DNA of 64,000 nt from Marinobacter sp. LA51. Lineage in GTDB: Bacteria > Pseudomonadota > Gammaproteobacteria > Pseudomonadales > Oleiphilaceae. The position numbers and the translations under genes were made by a program. The notes below the pieces were generated by a model. The model searched no databases, was not told where the DNA came from, and worked only from the letters and a program-made list of their open reading frames with translations. Below, one piece after another: positions 17,593 through 27,447 of this stretch. The DNA lies in assembly GCF_030297175.1 (NCBI RefSeq), contig NZ_AP028070.1, positions 1,302,001-1,366,000 on the forward strand. The letters are read 5' to 3'. How positions within the stretch are numbered: the first letter of the stretch is position 1; every line of letters starts with the position of its first letter.

Positions 17593-20234
17593 TGAGTATC
17601 GTCCAGCATTTTACAGAGATCTTGCTGCAATTCATGGCATGTCGCCGGATCGCGCAGGGGTTCACCCTGTTCGTCGGTCACGAAGAAGACGTCTTCCACT
17701 CGTTCGCCGAGGGTTGCGATCTTGGCATTGGCCAGGCGCACCCGGTGATCCAGAAGTACCTGCCCGATACGGGCCAGCAGGCCCGGTCGGTCCGGCGTAA
17801 TCACTTCCATGACGGTGCGCTGATTGATGGTGTCGTTTGAGAAGGTCACCTCGGTGGGAAACGCGAAGTGCTTCAGCTGCCGCGGTGTGCGGCGATGAAT
17901 GATGTCGGGGTAATCATCAGGGTCGTCCAGCTCTTCAATCAGCCGTTTGCGTACCCGATCCTTCCGCGCCGGGTCTGTCCCCAGAGGCTGGCCTTTTTCA
18001 TCCAGCACGACATAGGAGCTGATGGAATAGGGGCCTTCGCTCGAACTTATCCGGGCATCCACGATGTTGAGATTGAGTTGTTCCAGCACCGCCGTGGTGG
18101 CAGCGAACAGCGCAACCCGGTCTTTCATGTAGATGATGATCTGGGAGTAGCCATCTGTGGGGCCGCCGCGGGTATCGCGAATCAGCACCAGCGGATCCGG
18201 ATTGTCGCCGTGACGGATAATGGCGGCCGTCTGCCAGGCAATATCCACGGTCGAATCCTGCAGGAAATAATCCTCGTCGACGGTATCCCAGATATGGTCG
18301 ATTTGTTCGTCGGTCATATTCTGGGCGTGCAGGATTTCCCGGGCTTCCGACTGCGTGGCGCTGACCCACTCATGGCGCTTGATCGGTGTTTCCGTGCCCC
18401 GGCGCAAGGCGCGCTTGGCCTCGATGTACAGCTGGCGCAGCAGCGAGGCACGCCATGTATTCCACAGTTTCGGGTTGGTGGCGCTGATATCGCAGACGGT
18501 CAGCACGTACAGGTAGTCCAGGTGGGCCTGACTGGGTACTGCCTGGGCAAAGTTGTGGATGATGTCGGGGTCCGAGATGTCCTTGCGCTGTGCTGTCATC
18601 GACATCAGCAGGTGATTCTCCACCAGCCAGGACACCAGCTTGGTATCGCGCTCGCTCAGGTGATGTCGCTGGCAAAAGGCCTCAGCATCAATTGCGCCCA
18701 GTTCCGAGTGATCGCCGCCACGGCCCTTGGCAACATCGTGATAGATGCCGGCAATGTAAAGGGTTTCCAGCTTCGGTAACCGGTGGATCAGTCGTGAGGC
18801 CAGCGGGTATTCGGTACGTGCCCCGGTGCTGTTCAGTCGCACCATGTTGCGGATCACGCGCATGGTGTGGGCATCCACGGTATAGATGTGGAACAGGTCG
18901 TGCTGCATTTGCCCGATAATCTGGCCAAATTCCGGCAGATACCGGCCCAGCACGTTGTACTTCTTCATGGCCGACAGGGTCTGGTCCAGGGCATGCGGGG
19001 TTCGCAGCAGTTCCATGAACAGCGTGGTTACTGCCAGGTCCGACCGGAAGGCGTCATCAACCAGGTGTCGGTGGGCTCGCAGGGATCGAATGGTCGTGGC
19101 CCTGATGCCCTTGATCTCCGGGTGCTGCGCCATCAGCACGAAAATTTCCATGATGGCGTAGGGGGCGTAGGCGAATACCTGATTGTTTACCGCTTCTATA
19201 TAGCGGTTGCGAATCTGGAAGCGCTTGTTCAGCGGCTGGATGTCGTCGATGGTGCCCGTGCCCAGGATCGCTTCGTCGTAGTATTGAAGGATAACGTCGG
19301 CGAGCTCCGCCAGTGCCAGTACCGTGCGGTAATAGGACTGCATCATCAGTTCAACGCCGAGACGCTTGCCCTCGTCGTGGTAACCGAGCATTTGCGCCAG
19401 TGCACGCTGATGGTCAAACAACAGCCGGTTCTCGGGCCGGTCAGCCAGGAGTTGCAGGCCGTAGCGAAGCTGCCAGAGGAAGGTCTCGCCCTGGAACAGA
19501 ATCTGGTGTTCTTCTTCCGTCAGGATGCTGAACCGGGTCAGATCGGCGATGTTCTGGAGACCAAAGTGCCGCTTGGTGATCCAGCCGATGGTCTGGATAT
19601 CCCTTAATGCGCCGGGCGAGCCCTTCACATTTGGCTCCAGGTTGTATTCAGTGTCGCCGTATTTGTCGTGGCGGTCCCGCTGTTCCTGCCGCTTGGCGAT
19701 GAAATAATCGCGATCGGTGCTGACGCCATCGCCGTAGACCTGGGTGCTCAGCTCGTCCCGGAGCTCGTCCGGGCCCGCGATGGTGCGGGTTTCCAGCAGG
19801 TTGGTGAGGATGGTGACGTCATCGCGGGCAGCGGCTTTGCTTTCCTCTATGCTGCGAACGCTGTGGCCAATGTCGAGCTTCAGATCCCAGAGCAGGGTGA
19901 TGAAGGCGCTCAGGTCGTCCTGCCAGCTCTCTTCAATCGTGGAGCGGGTCAGGATCAGCAGATCAATGTCGGATTGAGGGTGCAGTTCGCCGCGGCCATA
20001 GCCGCCGACCGCCACCAGGGCGATGTCTGGCGAACTGGAGAAGGGGTAGCGATTCCAGATCAGCCTGAGCACCGTGTCCACGGTGTCGGCTCGGGAGTGG
20101 ACAAGGGCGCGAACATCTGCGCCCTGGCGGAAGGCTTCCGCGTCGGCATTGTACCGCTCTCGTAACAGCTCACGGGCTGCAGACACCGGGGAGGTGTCGT
20201 TGCTAATGCGCGACTCCAGTTCGCTCAGGTCCAC
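17589..20234 (-). CDS. glnD: [Protein-PII] uridylyltransferase / uridylyl-removing enzyme
   Basis: 881 residues, the full-length nitrogen sensor that uridylylates PII when glutamine is low and deuridylylates it when glutamine is high. Domains in order: nucleotidyltransferase with GGYGRGELHPQSDIDLLI near 78-96 (catalytic D-x-D); UTase linker; HD domain with HDVAKGRGGDHSELG near 505; and two C-terminal ACT domains (about 700-770 and 800-880, the second with ITPDRPGLLARIG). The start is a GTG at 20232-20234, directly abutting the map stop codon (no intergenic base). It therefore probably depends on translational coupling to map. The map-glnD-dapC order is common in pseudomonads and relatives. 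Confidence 0.97.
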   Translation of the reverse strand: MDLSELESRISNDTSPVSAARELLRERYNADAEAFRQGADVRALVHSRADTVDTVLRLIWNRYPFSSSPDIALVAVGGYGRGELHPQSDIDLLILTRSTIEESWQDDLSAFITLLWDLKLDIGHSVRSIEESKAAARDDVTILTNLLETRTIAGPDELRDELSTQVYGDGVSTDRDYFIAKRQEQRDRHDKYGDTEYNLEPNVKGSPGALRDIQTIGWITKRHFGLQNIADLTRFSILTEEEHQILFQGETFLWQLRYGLQLLADRPENRLLFDHQRALAQMLGYHDEGKRLGVELMMQSYYRTVLALAELADVILQYYDEAILGTGTIDDIQPLNKRFQIRNRYIEAVNNQVFAYAPYAIMEIFVLMAQHPEIKGIRATTIRSLRAHRHLVDDAFRSDLAVTTLFMELLRTPHALDQTLSAMKKYNVLGRYLPEFGQIIGQMQHDLFHIYTVDAHTMRVIRNMVRLNSTGARTEYPLASRLIHRLPKLETLYIAGIYHDVAKGRGGDHSELGAIDAEAFCQRHHLSERDTKLVSWLVENHLLMSMTAQRKDISDPDIIHNFAQAVPSQAHLDYLYVLTVCDISATNPKLWNTWRASLLRQLYIEAKRALRRGTETPIKRHEWVSATQSEAREILHAQNMTDEQIDHIWDTVDEDYFLQDSTVDIAWQTAAIIRHGDNPDPLVLIRDTRGGPTDGYSQIIIYMKDRVALFAATTAVLEQLNLNIVDARISSSEGPYSISSYVVLDEKGQPLGTDPARKDRVRKRLIEELDDPDDYPDIIHRRTPRQLKHFAFPTEVTFSNDTINQRTVMEVITPDRPGLLARIGQVLLDHRVRLANAKIATLGERVEDVFFVTDEQGEPLRDPATCHELQQDLCKMLDDTQ

Positions 20235-21005
20235 TTAGAAGGACTCTTCCGCTCGTTTGGTGAGAACTTCATGGCCATCGGCGGTAACCAGAATAGTGTG
20301 TTCCCATTGAGCGGACAGCTTGTGATCCTTGGTGACCACGGTCCAGCCATCTGGCAGCAGCTTGGTCTGGTATTTACCCTGGTTGATCATCGGCTCAATG
20401 GTGAAGGTCATGCCTTCCTGTAGCTCCATGCCGGTGTCAGGTTTGCCGTAATGCATCACCTGCGGCTCTTCATGGAACACTTTGCCGATGCCGTGGCCGC
20501 AGTAATCACGAACCACTGAATAGCGGTGCTTTTCAGCGTGCTGTTGAATCACGTGGCCGATGTCGCCCAGACGTGTGCCCGGCTTGACCATTTCGATGCC
20601 TTTATAGAGGCACTCCTGGGTAATGCTGATCAGTCGCTCGGTGCCGGGCTTGGGTTTGCCGACTGTCCACATCTTGCTGGTGTCGCCGTGGTACTCATCC
20701 TTTATGACAGTGACATCAATATTCAGGATGTCGCCATCTTTGAGGATTTTCTTCTCTGACGGGATGCCGTGGCAGATCACGTGGTTGACGGAAGTGCAGA
20801 CCGATTTCGGAAACCCTTTATAGTTCAGCGGAGCCGGGATCGCCTTCTGCTCATTCACGATGTAATCGTGGCAGATTCGATCAATCTCTTCGGTGCTGAT
20901 TCCAGGCTTGATGTGTTCGCCAATCATTTCGAGCACTTCGGCGGCCAAGCGGCCGGCAACGCGCATTTTTTCGATTTCTTCCGGGGTCTTGATCGATACT
21001 TGCAT
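20235..21005 (-). CDS. map: Methionine aminopeptidase, type I
   Basis: A 256-codon frame (255 or so residues) from the ATG at 21003-21005 (MQVSIKTPEEIEKM, which lines up with the E. coli N-terminus). Upstream in-frame starts at 21017 and 21065 give extra residues without family similarity. Metal ligands are visible: LNIDVTVIKDEYHGDTSKM (two Asp), GHGIGKVFHEEP (His), FTIEPM (Glu) and WEHTILVT (Glu). It removes initiator Met co-translationally. It is divergent from rpsB and heads the minus-strand map-glnD-dap unit; in E. coli, map is likewise beside rpsB. Confidence 0.96.
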   Translation of the reverse strand: MQVSIKTPEEIEKMRVAGRLAAEVLEMIGEHIKPGISTEEIDRICHDYIVNEQKAIPAPLNYKGFPKSVCTSVNHVICHGIPSEKKILKDGDILNIDVTVIKDEYHGDTSKMWTVGKPKPGTERLISITQECLYKGIEMVKPGTRLGDIGHVIQQHAEKHRYSVVRDYCGHGIGKVFHEEPQVMHYGKPDTGMELQEGMTFTIEPMINQGKYQTKLLPDGWTVVTKDHKLSAQWEHTILVTADGHEVLTKRAEESF

Positions 21006-21108
21006 CGGGCTTCCCATTGATTTGTACCAAACCGGCATTTTAAGGGCGCGAGAGGCTAGGTACAAGGAAGGGTGCTGGTAAAAATAATGGCGCTGCCCGC
21101 TCGAATTA

Positions 21109-21117
21109 TGGTATAAA
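21109..21117 (+). promoter_or_regulatory. Extended -10 promoter of rpsB-tsf
   Basis: TGGTATAAA at 21109-21117 is an extended -10 (TGnTATAAA) followed by a GC-rich discriminator typical of stringently controlled translation genes. No clear -35 is present. Transcription would begin near 21124, giving a leader of about 135 nt. Confidence 0.55.
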
Positions 21118-21123
21118 CGCGCC

Positions 21124-21258
21124 CGCTGGAAACAAATCCGGCAAATTCACACACGTGTCGGCACGTTGTCCCAGGGTGCCTCCCTTCAGTTAGATGAAGG
21201 CGGGTTGGGGCAATCGGACGCGTGGAGGTCTAACCCGAAGCTAAATAAGGTAACTATC
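21124..21258 (+). promoter_or_regulatory. Structured rpsB 5' leader, probable S2 autoregulatory element
   Basis: The leader folds locally. CCTTCA at 21183-21188 pairs with TGAAGG at 21195-21200. CGGGTT at 21201-21206 can pair with AACCCG at 21232-21237, enclosing TCGGACGCGTGGAGG. Such a leader precedes rpsB in gammaproteobacteria and mediates repression by protein S2. That function is transferred from E. coli knowledge and not shown by the sequence alone. Confidence 0.5.
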
Positions 21259-22011
21259 ATGGCTCAGGTAAATATGCGTGACCTGCTGAAGGCAGGTGCT
21301 CACTTCGGTCACCAGACTCGCTACTGGAATCCGAAAATGTCGAAGTTCATCTTCGGCGCTCGTAACAAGATTCATATCATCAACCTTGAGCAGACTGTTC
21401 CTGCCATGAATGAAGCGCTGAACTTCATTCAGCAGCTGGCAGAGAACAAGAACAAGATCCTGTTCGTTGGCACCAAGCGTGCTGCGGCCAAGATCGTCAA
21501 GGAAGAAGCAGAGCGCGCTGGCCAGCCGTTCGTTAACCATCGCTGGCTCGGCGGCATGCTGACCAACTACAAGACGATCCGTCAGTCGATCCGTCGCTAC
21601 CGTGATCTGGACACCCAGAGCAAGGACGGCACTTTCGACAAGCTGACCAAGAAAGAAGCTCTCGATCGCACCCGTGAAATGGACCGTCTCGAGCGTTCCA
21701 TTGGCGGTATCAAGGACATGGGCGGCCTGCCGGACGCAATGTTCGTAATCGACGTGGATCACGAGCGTATCGCGATCAAGGAAGCCAACAAGCTGGGCAT
21801 TCCTGTTATTGGTGTTGTTGATACCAACAGCGATCCAGACGGCGTTGATTACGTGATCCCGGGCAACGATGACGCGATTCGTGCGATCCAGATCTATGTG
21901 AAAGCCGTTGCTGATACCTGCATGGAAGCATCGCAGTCTGCAGGTTCAGGCGCTGACGAGTTTGTAGAAGTTAGCGAAGACGCTGAAGGCGCCGCCCCGG
22001 CCGCCGAATAA
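21259..22011 (+). CDS. rpsB: 30S ribosomal protein S2
   Basis: 250 residues from the ATG at 21259 (AAGG 9 bases upstream), giving [20 protein letters not shown], the canonical bacterial S2 start. An in-frame start at 21166 would lie inside the leader and is rejected. The S2 signatures [20 protein letters not shown] and [27 protein letters not shown] (split here by eye) are present. The acidic C-terminal tail [14 protein letters not shown] is normal. It assembles late in the 30S head-body junction and binds S1. It is first in the rpsB-tsf operon, separated from tsf by a strong hairpin. Confidence 0.98.
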   Translation: MAQVNMRDLLKAGAHFGHQTRYWNPKMSKFIFGARNKIHIINLEQTVPAMNEALNFIQQLAENKNKILFVGTKRAAAKIVKEEAERAGQPFVNHRWLGGMLTNYKTIRQSIRRYRDLDTQSKDGTFDKLTKKEALDRTREMDRLERSIGGIKDMGGLPDAMFVIDVDHERIAIKEANKLGIPVIGVVDTNSDPDGVDYVIPGNDDAIRAIQIYVKAVADTCMEASQSAGSGADEFVEVSEDAEGAAPAAE

Positions 22012-22035
22012 GCGTTAGCTTCACGTTGAGATGTA

Positions 22036-22066
22036 AAGTGCGCCCGGGCCTGTTCCGGGCGCACTT
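22036..22066 (+). terminator. rpsB-tsf intergenic hairpin (attenuator)
   Basis: A perfect 12-bp stem, AAGTGCGCCCGG at 22036-22047 with CCGGGCGCACTT at 22055-22066, has a 7-base loop and no long U-tract. Its position between rpsB and tsf suggests partial termination or RNA processing that sets the S2:EF-Ts ratio. Confidence 0.6.
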
Positions 22067-22100
22067 CCCACCGAATTCGTAATAGTTGAGAGGATTGAAC

Positions 22101-22970
22101 ATGGCTGCAATTACCGCTGCAATGGTCAAAGAGCTGCGTGAGCGTACTGGCCTTGGCATGATGGAGTGCAAGAAAGCACTGGTAGAGGCTGAAGGCAGTG
22201 TCGACGCGGCGATCGAAGAGCTGCGTAAGTCTTCAGGCCTGAAGGCCGCCAAGAAAGCTGGCCGTACTGCTGCTGAAGGCGTATCTCTGGTCAAGATTTC
22301 TGACGACAACACCGTCGCCTACATTCTGGAAGTAAACTCCGAGACTGACTTTGTTGCTCGTGACGACAACTTCCTGAACTTCGCCAATGACGTTCTGGCC
22401 GTTGCTTTCGAAAATGGCGAAACCGACGTTGCCAAGCTGATGGAAGGCGATCTGGAATCCAAGCGCGAAGCGCTGGTTCAGAAGATCGGCGAAAACATCA
22501 CTGTGCGTCGCCTGGTTAAGGTTGAAGGCCCGGTTGTCGGTGGCTACGTTCATAGCACCAACAAGATTGCTTGTGTGGTTGCCCTGACTGCTGGCGATTC
22601 TGAAACTGCTCGTGACATCGCAATGCACGCTGCCGCTGTTAACCCGCGTGTTGGCAAGCCGGAAGAAATGCCTGCTGAAGAGCTCGAGAAAGAGAAAGAC
22701 GTCATCAAGGCCCAGCCGGACATGGAAGGCAAGCCTGCCGAAATCGTCGAGAAGATGATGGGCGGCCGAATCAAGAAGTTCCTCAAGGAAAATAGCCTTG
22801 TCGAGCAGCCTTTCGTTAAGAACCCAGATCAGACTGTGGGTGAATTGATCAAGTCCGCCGGTGGCGAACTGGTCGAATTCGTTCGTCTGGAAGTGGGCGA
22901 AGGCATCGAGAAAGAAGAAGTGGACTTCGCTGCTGAAGTTGCTGCGGCAGCTGGCACCAGCAAGGCCTGA
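22101..22970 (+). CDS. tsf: Elongation factor Ts
   Basis: 289 residues from the ATG at 22101 (GAGAGGA ribosome site). An ATG 15 bp upstream would add five residues and lacks a good site. The N-terminal UBA-like helix bundle reads [20 protein letters not shown], then [20 protein letters not shown]. The [10 protein letters not shown] motif near 80-90 is the EF-Tu P-loop-disrupting segment. EF-Ts is the nucleotide exchange factor that regenerates EF-Tu-GTP. Length is close to the usual 283-295. It follows rpsB in the classic two-gene operon. Confidence 0.98.
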   Translation: MAAITAAMVKELRERTGLGMMECKKALVEAEGSVDAAIEELRKSSGLKAAKKAGRTAAEGVSLVKISDDNTVAYILEVNSETDFVARDDNFLNFANDVLAVAFENGETDVAKLMEGDLESKREALVQKIGENITVRRLVKVEGPVVGGYVHSTNKIACVVALTAGDSETARDIAMHAAAVNPRVGKPEEMPAEELEKEKDVIKAQPDMEGKPAEIVEKMMGGRIKKFLKENSLVEQPFVKNPDQTVGELIKSAGGELVEFVRLEVGEGIEKEEVDFAAEVAAAAGTSKA

Positions 22971-22980
22971 TCCTTCTTTC

Positions 22981-23101
22981 GGCACTGGTTTAACACCACA
23001 GTGCCATCTGAGTCTGCCACGTTAGTCAGGTCTGCCTGGCTTTCGTGGCGGGCTTGTATCTGAGATACCCCTTTTTATGAGGAGTATGTCAGATACAAGC
23101 C
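22981..23101 (+). promoter_or_regulatory. Cluster of stem-loops between tsf and pyrH
   Basis: Three hairpins lie in the 182-bp gap. GGCACTG 22981-22987 pairs with CAGTGCC 22999-23005. GCCACG 23016-23021 pairs with CGTGGC 23044-23049, with an inner CAGG/CCTG. A perfect 13-bp stem GGCTTGTATCTGA 23051-23063 pairs with TCAGATACAAGCC 23089-23101. None has a U-tract right after it. They may end the rpsB-tsf message or act in the pyrH leader. Confidence 0.5.
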
Positions 23102-23152
23102 TGCGACGCGTATTACGCCGGACCGCAGCCAACAGACGAAAAGGGGATCCTC

Positions 23153-23881
23153 ATGCCGACATCATCCAAAACCCAGCCCAGATACAAGCGTGTTCTGCTC
23201 AAGCTCAGTGGCGAGGCCCTGATGGGGGAGCACGATTTCGGTATTGATCCCAAAGTCCTTGATCGTATGGCCCTTGAAATAGGGGCGCTGATTGGAATTG
23301 GTGTGCAGGTCGGCCTGGTTGTTGGTGGCGGCAACCTGTTTCGGGGTGCGGCATTGAACGAGGCTGGAATGGACCGGGTTACCGGCGATCACATGGGTAT
23401 GCTGGCCACGGTGATGAATGGCCTGGCCATGCGTGACGCCCTGGAGCGGTCTAACATTCGGACTCGGGTAATGTCGGCGATCCCCATGAGCGGCATTGTC
23501 GAGCATTACGATCGTCGTCGCGCGGTGCGGGACCTGAAGGACGGTGACGTAGTCATCTTCTGTGCCGGTACCGGTAACCCCTTTTTCACTACCGATTCGG
23601 CGGCCTGCCTGCGTGGCATTGAAATCGAGGCGGATGCCGTTCTCAAGGCGACCAAGGTTGATGGCGTATACTCCGCAGACCCCTACTTGGACAGCAGTGC
23701 CGAAAAGTACGATCGCCTGACTTACGACGAAGTGCTGGACAAGAAGCTGGGTGTCATGGACCTGACCGCAATCTGTCTGGCCAGGGATCACGGCATTCCG
23801 CTGCGAGTGTTTGATATGAACCGGGCGGGCGCCCTGACGCGCATCGTAACCGGCGAGAAAGAAGGTACACTGATCGAGTAG
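23153..23881 (+). CDS. pyrH: UMP kinase
   Basis: 242 residues of the hexameric bacterial UMP kinase (amino-acid-kinase fold), phosphorylating UMP to UDP with ATP and regulated by GTP and UTP. Motifs: [13 protein letters not shown] near 11-23, [11 protein letters not shown] near 57-67, the nucleotide region [17 protein letters not shown] near 137-153, and [16 protein letters not shown] at 23153 follows GGGGATCC. The pyrH-frr-uppS-cdsA order downstream of tsf is conserved across gammaproteobacteria. Confidence 0.97.
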   Translation: MPTSSKTQPRYKRVLLKLSGEALMGEHDFGIDPKVLDRMALEIGALIGIGVQVGLVVGGGNLFRGAALNEAGMDRVTGDHMGMLATVMNGLAMRDALERSNIRTRVMSAIPMSGIVEHYDRRRAVRDLKDGDVVIFCAGTGNPFFTTDSAACLRGIEIEADAVLKATKVDGVYSADPYLDSSAEKYDRLTYDEVLDKKLGVMDLTAICLARDHGIPLRVFDMNRAGALTRIVTGEKEGTLIE

Positions 23882-23951
23882 TCGGGCTTTGGGGCTATTG
23901 GCCTGAAGCCACGGCAACACATGATTTGACGAATGAATCGAGGATGCTGAA

Positions 23952-24509
23952 GTGATTAACGACATCAAAGCAGAAGCCGAAAAGAAAATGCAGAATAGCC
24001 TGGAGTCGCTCCATTCGGCTTTCAAGAAAATTCGTACTGGTCGGGCGAACCCGGCCATTCTGGACAGCGTCATGGTGAGCTACTACGGTCAGCCCACACC
24101 GCTGAAGCAGGTAGCCAGCGTTAACACCGAAGATAACCGTACGCTCACGGTTACTCCGTGGGAGAAGAACCTGGTGCCGACCATCGAAAAGGCCATCATG
24201 ACCTCTGACCTGGGCCTTAACCCGGCCACCAGTGGCGACGTTATTCGTGTGCCGATGCCGATGCTGACCGAAGAGACCCGTAAGGAAATGGTCAAGCAGG
24301 CCAAGGCTGACGCCGAGCATGGCCGGGTTTCTATTCGCAACGCCCGTCGCGATGCCAACAGCACCATCAAGGAATTGCTGAAGGAAAAGGAAATCACCGA
24401 GGATGATGAGCGCAGAGGCGAGGACGAGATCCAGAAGCTGACAGATCGCTACATTGCCGAAGTCGAAAAGGCTCTGAAATCCAAGGAAGAGGATCTGATG
24501 GCGGTTTGA
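23952..24509 (+). CDS. frr: Ribosome recycling factor
   Basis: 185 residues, exactly the E. coli length. It starts at a GTG (23952) preceded by AGGA, giving [17 protein letters not shown]. Conserved RRF elements are [15 protein letters not shown], the hinge region [22 protein letters not shown] and [13 protein letters not shown]. With EF-G it splits post-termination ribosomes into subunits. It lies 70 bp after pyrH and 70 bp before uppS, in the same operon. Confidence 0.98.
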   Translation: MINDIKAEAEKKMQNSLESLHSAFKKIRTGRANPAILDSVMVSYYGQPTPLKQVASVNTEDNRTLTVTPWEKNLVPTIEKAIMTSDLGLNPATSGDVIRVPMPMLTEETRKEMVKQAKADAEHGRVSIRNARRDANSTIKELLKEKEITEDDERRGEDEIQKLTDRYIAEVEKALKSKEEDLMAV

Positions 24510-24579
24510 TCGCCAGGATCTTCTTGCACGCGAACGATGATCCGGGGGCTAATTCTCCTCCGGTCGAGCAGAGGGTTTC

Positions 24580-25350
24580 ATGACGGGAACGGTATCCGCA
24601 GAGATTCCGATGTCGGCAGAAAGCCGGCCGCGGCATGTGGCAATTATCATGGATGGTAACAACCGGTGGGCGAAAGAGCATCGGTTGACAGGTGTCGCCG
24701 GGCACAAGGCGGGTGTGGATGCCGTCAAGGCCGTGGTGGAGACCTGCGGGCGCGAAGGAGTAGAGGTGCTCACTCTGTTCGCGTTTTCCAGTGAAAACTG
24801 GCGGCGCCCGAAAGACGAAGTGTCGGCGCTGATGAAGCTGTTCCTGTTTGCTCTCGAACGTGAGGTTAAGAAACTGCACCGCAACAACATCCGGTTGCGG
24901 ATCATTGGTGATCGTTCAGCCTTCAGTGCCGCGCTGCAGGATCACATGCATGAGGCGGAAGAACTGACTCGTCACAACACCCGGATGACCCTGGTCATTG
25001 CCGCCAACTATGGCGGACACTGGGACATCGCCGAGGCTAGCCGCAAGGTTGCTGCTAAGGTGCGCGCGGGTGAGCTTGAACCCTCCGATATCACCGATGA
25101 CCTGATTCAGCAGCACCTTAGCATTGGTGACCTGCCGATGCCGGATCTGATGATCCGCACTGCGGGTGAGCAGCGCATCAGTAACTTTATGCTTTGGCAC
25201 CTTGCCTACACGGAACTGTACTTTTCTCCTGTGTTCTGGCCTGACTTCAAGGCCGACGAGATGCGCAAGGCGCTGCAGGCTTACGCTGGTCGTCAGCGCC
25301 GTTTCGGCCAGACCGATGACCAGATAGCCGCCAAAGCCTCACAACAATAA
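24580..25350 (+). CDS. uppS: Undecaprenyl diphosphate synthase (cis-prenyltransferase)
   Basis: 256 residues, cis-prenyltransferase fold. It condenses eight isopentenyl diphosphates with farnesyl diphosphate to give C55-PP, the carrier precursor for peptidoglycan and O-antigen. Seen: HVAIIMDGNNRWAKE near 19-33 (catalytic Asp in DGN), LFAFSSENWRRP near 67-78, and RTAGEQRISNFMLWHLAYTE, where the Arg residues bind diphosphate. ATG 24580 follows GAGGG by 5 bases. It is directly upstream of cdsA (22-bp gap). Confidence 0.97.
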   Translation: MTGTVSAEIPMSAESRPRHVAIIMDGNNRWAKEHRLTGVAGHKAGVDAVKAVVETCGREGVEVLTLFAFSSENWRRPKDEVSALMKLFLFALEREVKKLHRNNIRLRIIGDRSAFSAALQDHMHEAEELTRHNTRMTLVIAANYGGHWDIAEASRKVAAKVRAGELEPSDITDDLIQQHLSIGDLPMPDLMIRTAGEQRISNFMLWHLAYTELYFSPVFWPDFKADEMRKALQAYAGRQRRFGQTDDQIAAKASQQ

Positions 25351-25372
25351 CGAAACCATAGCGACGTTCACC

Positions 25373-26212
25373 GTGTTAAAAACCCGAATTATTACCGCAT
25401 TGATCCTGGCCCCAATCGCTATTGGTGGCATCTTCTTTTTGCCGCCTCTTGGTTTTGCCCTATTCACCGGTGCCATCATCACGCTTGGGGCCTGGGAGTG
25501 GGCCAATCTGTCCGGGATTGAGGGGCAGGGCGGCCGAGTGGCCTACGCAGCTGTCATTGCCGCGATTCTTTATGGGCTGCTGAACGTACCGGCCGTTGCT
25601 GTCCTTTGGTTGGCACTGGCCTGGTGGTTTGTCAGTTTCCTTTTGGTTCGAAGTTATCCCACCGGATCGGCCGGCTGGGGCAGTGTGCCGGCCCGCGCCA
25701 TCATGGGTTTACTTGTGCTACTGCCGGCCTGGGTAGGTTTGAATCACCTTCGCACCGGCGTGTTGGACTTCGGTGCTGTCAGCAACAGCCTGTGGGCGAT
25801 CCTCTATGTATTCTGTGTGGTCTGGGTTGCTGATATCGGTGCCTACTTTGCCGGCCGCGCTTTTGGCAAAGCCAAGCTGGCGCCCCGAGTCAGCCCGGGT
25901 AAATCCTGGGCGGGTGTGTGGGGCGGACTGGTTGCCGTCGGTGTCTTCGCACTGCTGGTCAGTCTGATTGTGTCGGCCAGTGTTCCTGAAACAATGTTCC
26001 TGATCCTCGCCAGTCTGGCGACCGGGTTGGTGTCGGTGTTGGGTGATTTGCTGGAAAGCATGCTCAAACGGTTTCGCGGTGTTAAAGACAGCAGTCAGCT
26101 GTTGCCCGGCCATGGTGGTATCATGGATCGCATCGACAGCCTGACCGTAGCTATTCCCGTGTTTGCTTTAATCATCACCCAACTTGGCTGGCTCACCGCC
26201 GGACAGTGGTAA
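25373..26212 (+). CDS. cdsA: Phosphatidate cytidylyltransferase
   Basis: 279 residues, an integral inner-membrane enzyme with about eight hydrophobic helices. It makes CDP-diacylglycerol from phosphatidate and CTP, the branch point for all phospholipids. The C-terminal signature is visible near residues 222-258 as [20 protein letters not shown] then [11 protein letters not shown], carrying metal-binding Asp residues. The start is GTG at 25373. The stop at 26210-26212 lies 2 bp before the dxr ATG. Confidence 0.96.
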   Translation: MLKTRIITALILAPIAIGGIFFLPPLGFALFTGAIITLGAWEWANLSGIEGQGGRVAYAAVIAAILYGLLNVPAVAVLWLALAWWFVSFLLVRSYPTGSAGWGSVPARAIMGLLVLLPAWVGLNHLRTGVLDFGAVSNSLWAILYVFCVVWVADIGAYFAGRAFGKAKLAPRVSPGKSWAGVWGGLVAVGVFALLVSLIVSASVPETMFLILASLATGLVSVLGDLLESMLKRFRGVKDSSQLLPGHGGIMDRIDSLTVAIPVFALIITQLGWLTAGQW

Positions 26213-26214
26213 CC

Positions 26215-27399
26215 ATGGAAACGCGCCGCCTTACGATACTCGGAGCGACCGGTTCTATTGGTTTGAGCACACTGGACGTGATCCGGCGCCACCCCGATCG
26301 TTTTTCAATTTATGCGCTAACAGCCGGTACTCGGGCGAGCGAGCTGGCGGCGCTGTGTCGTGAGTTCCTGCCGGAGGTGGCGGTGATGGCCGACCAGGCT
26401 GCGGCGAAGCTGCTTGCTGGGCTTTTGTCTGATCTGCCTGGTATCCGTGTTCTTAGCGGTGCTGAAGGGCTTTGTGAGGTGGCGTCGGCCCCGGCTGCGG
26501 ATACTGTCATGGCGTCTATCGTTGGTGCAGCGGGCCTGCCGCCAACCCTGTCGGCCGTGCGCGCTGGCAAGCGGGTGTTGTTGGCGAACAAAGAAGCGCT
26601 GGTGATGTCCGGTAAGCTGTTCATGGATGCGGTTGCCGATTCTGGCGCCGAGCTGCTACCGATTGACTCCGAGCACAATGCCATATTCCAGTGCCTGCCC
26701 TCGGACCGGATTCGCGATCCCAAAGGCGCCGGCGTCGCCCGGATTCTGTTGACGGCCTCAGGCGGGCCATTCCGGGAGCATAGCGCTGAGGCATTGCGAT
26801 CAGTTTCTCCGGCCCAGGCTTGTGCTCACCCCAACTGGTCAATGGGCCAGAAAATTTCAGTGGATTCTGCCACCCTGATGAACAAGGGGCTGGAGCTGAT
26901 TGAAGCGTGCTGGCTTTTCAATACCACACCCGAGCGGGTTGAGGTACACGTCCACCCTGAGAGCATTATTCACTCCATGGTTGAGTATGTGGATGGATCG
27001 GTGCTGGCCCAGTTGGGTAGCCCGGACATGCGTACTCCTATTGCCAATGGCCTGGCCTGGCCCGAGCGCATAGACGCCGGGGTTGCACCGCTGGATCTGT
27101 TTTCCATAGGCCGGTTCCATTTTGAGCGGCCAGATCTGGTACGCTTCCCTTGCCTGAGGTTGGCAGCCGAGGCATTTGTCCAGGGCGGTACAGCGCCAGC
27201 GGTGCTGAATGCCGCCAACGAGGAGGCTGTCGCAGCCTTTCTGGCCGGTAACCTGTGTTTTGCCGACATCCCCGTTATCATAGAGCGGACGCTGGCGGCC
27301 ACGACAGTGATGCCAGCAGACAGTTTTGAGGCGATTTTCGCTAAGGATTTTGAAGCGAGACAGCATGCCCGGGAACAGATTGGAATGTTAACTGTCTGA
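26215..27399 (+). CDS. dxr: 1-deoxy-D-xylulose 5-phosphate reductoisomerase
   Basis: 394 residues from the ATG at 26215, 2 bp after the cdsA stop (an in-frame GTG at 26206 would overlap cdsA and is less likely). It catalyses rearrangement and NADPH-dependent reduction of DXP to MEP, the first committed step of non-mevalonate isoprenoid synthesis. Motifs: [13 protein letters not shown] (NADPH), [11 protein letters not shown] near 123, [11 protein letters not shown] near 147-157 (metal ligands D, E), and [14 protein letters not shown] near 220. It supplies the precursors used by uppS in the same operon. Confidence 0.97.
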   Translation: METRRLTILGATGSIGLSTLDVIRRHPDRFSIYALTAGTRASELAALCREFLPEVAVMADQAAAKLLAGLLSDLPGIRVLSGAEGLCEVASAPAADTVMASIVGAAGLPPTLSAVRAGKRVLLANKEALVMSGKLFMDAVADSGAELLPIDSEHNAIFQCLPSDRIRDPKGAGVARILLTASGGPFREHSAEALRSVSPAQACAHPNWSMGQKISVDSATLMNKGLELIEACWLFNTTPERVEVHVHPESIIHSMVEYVDGSVLAQLGSPDMRTPIANGLAWPERIDAGVAPLDLFSIGRFHFERPDLVRFPCLRLAAEAFVQGGTAPAVLNAANEEAVAAFLAGNLCFADIPVIIERTLAATTVMPADSFEAIFAKDFEARQHAREQIGMLTV

Positions 27400-27447
27400 A
27401 ATTTCGAACATTGTGCTTGTGCGTTTTAGCCACTAACCGGGAATGCT

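Noticed and set aside
23162-24073. Minus-strand open frame opposite pyrH and frr
   Set aside because: It covers two certain essential genes on the other strand and has no coding signature of its own.
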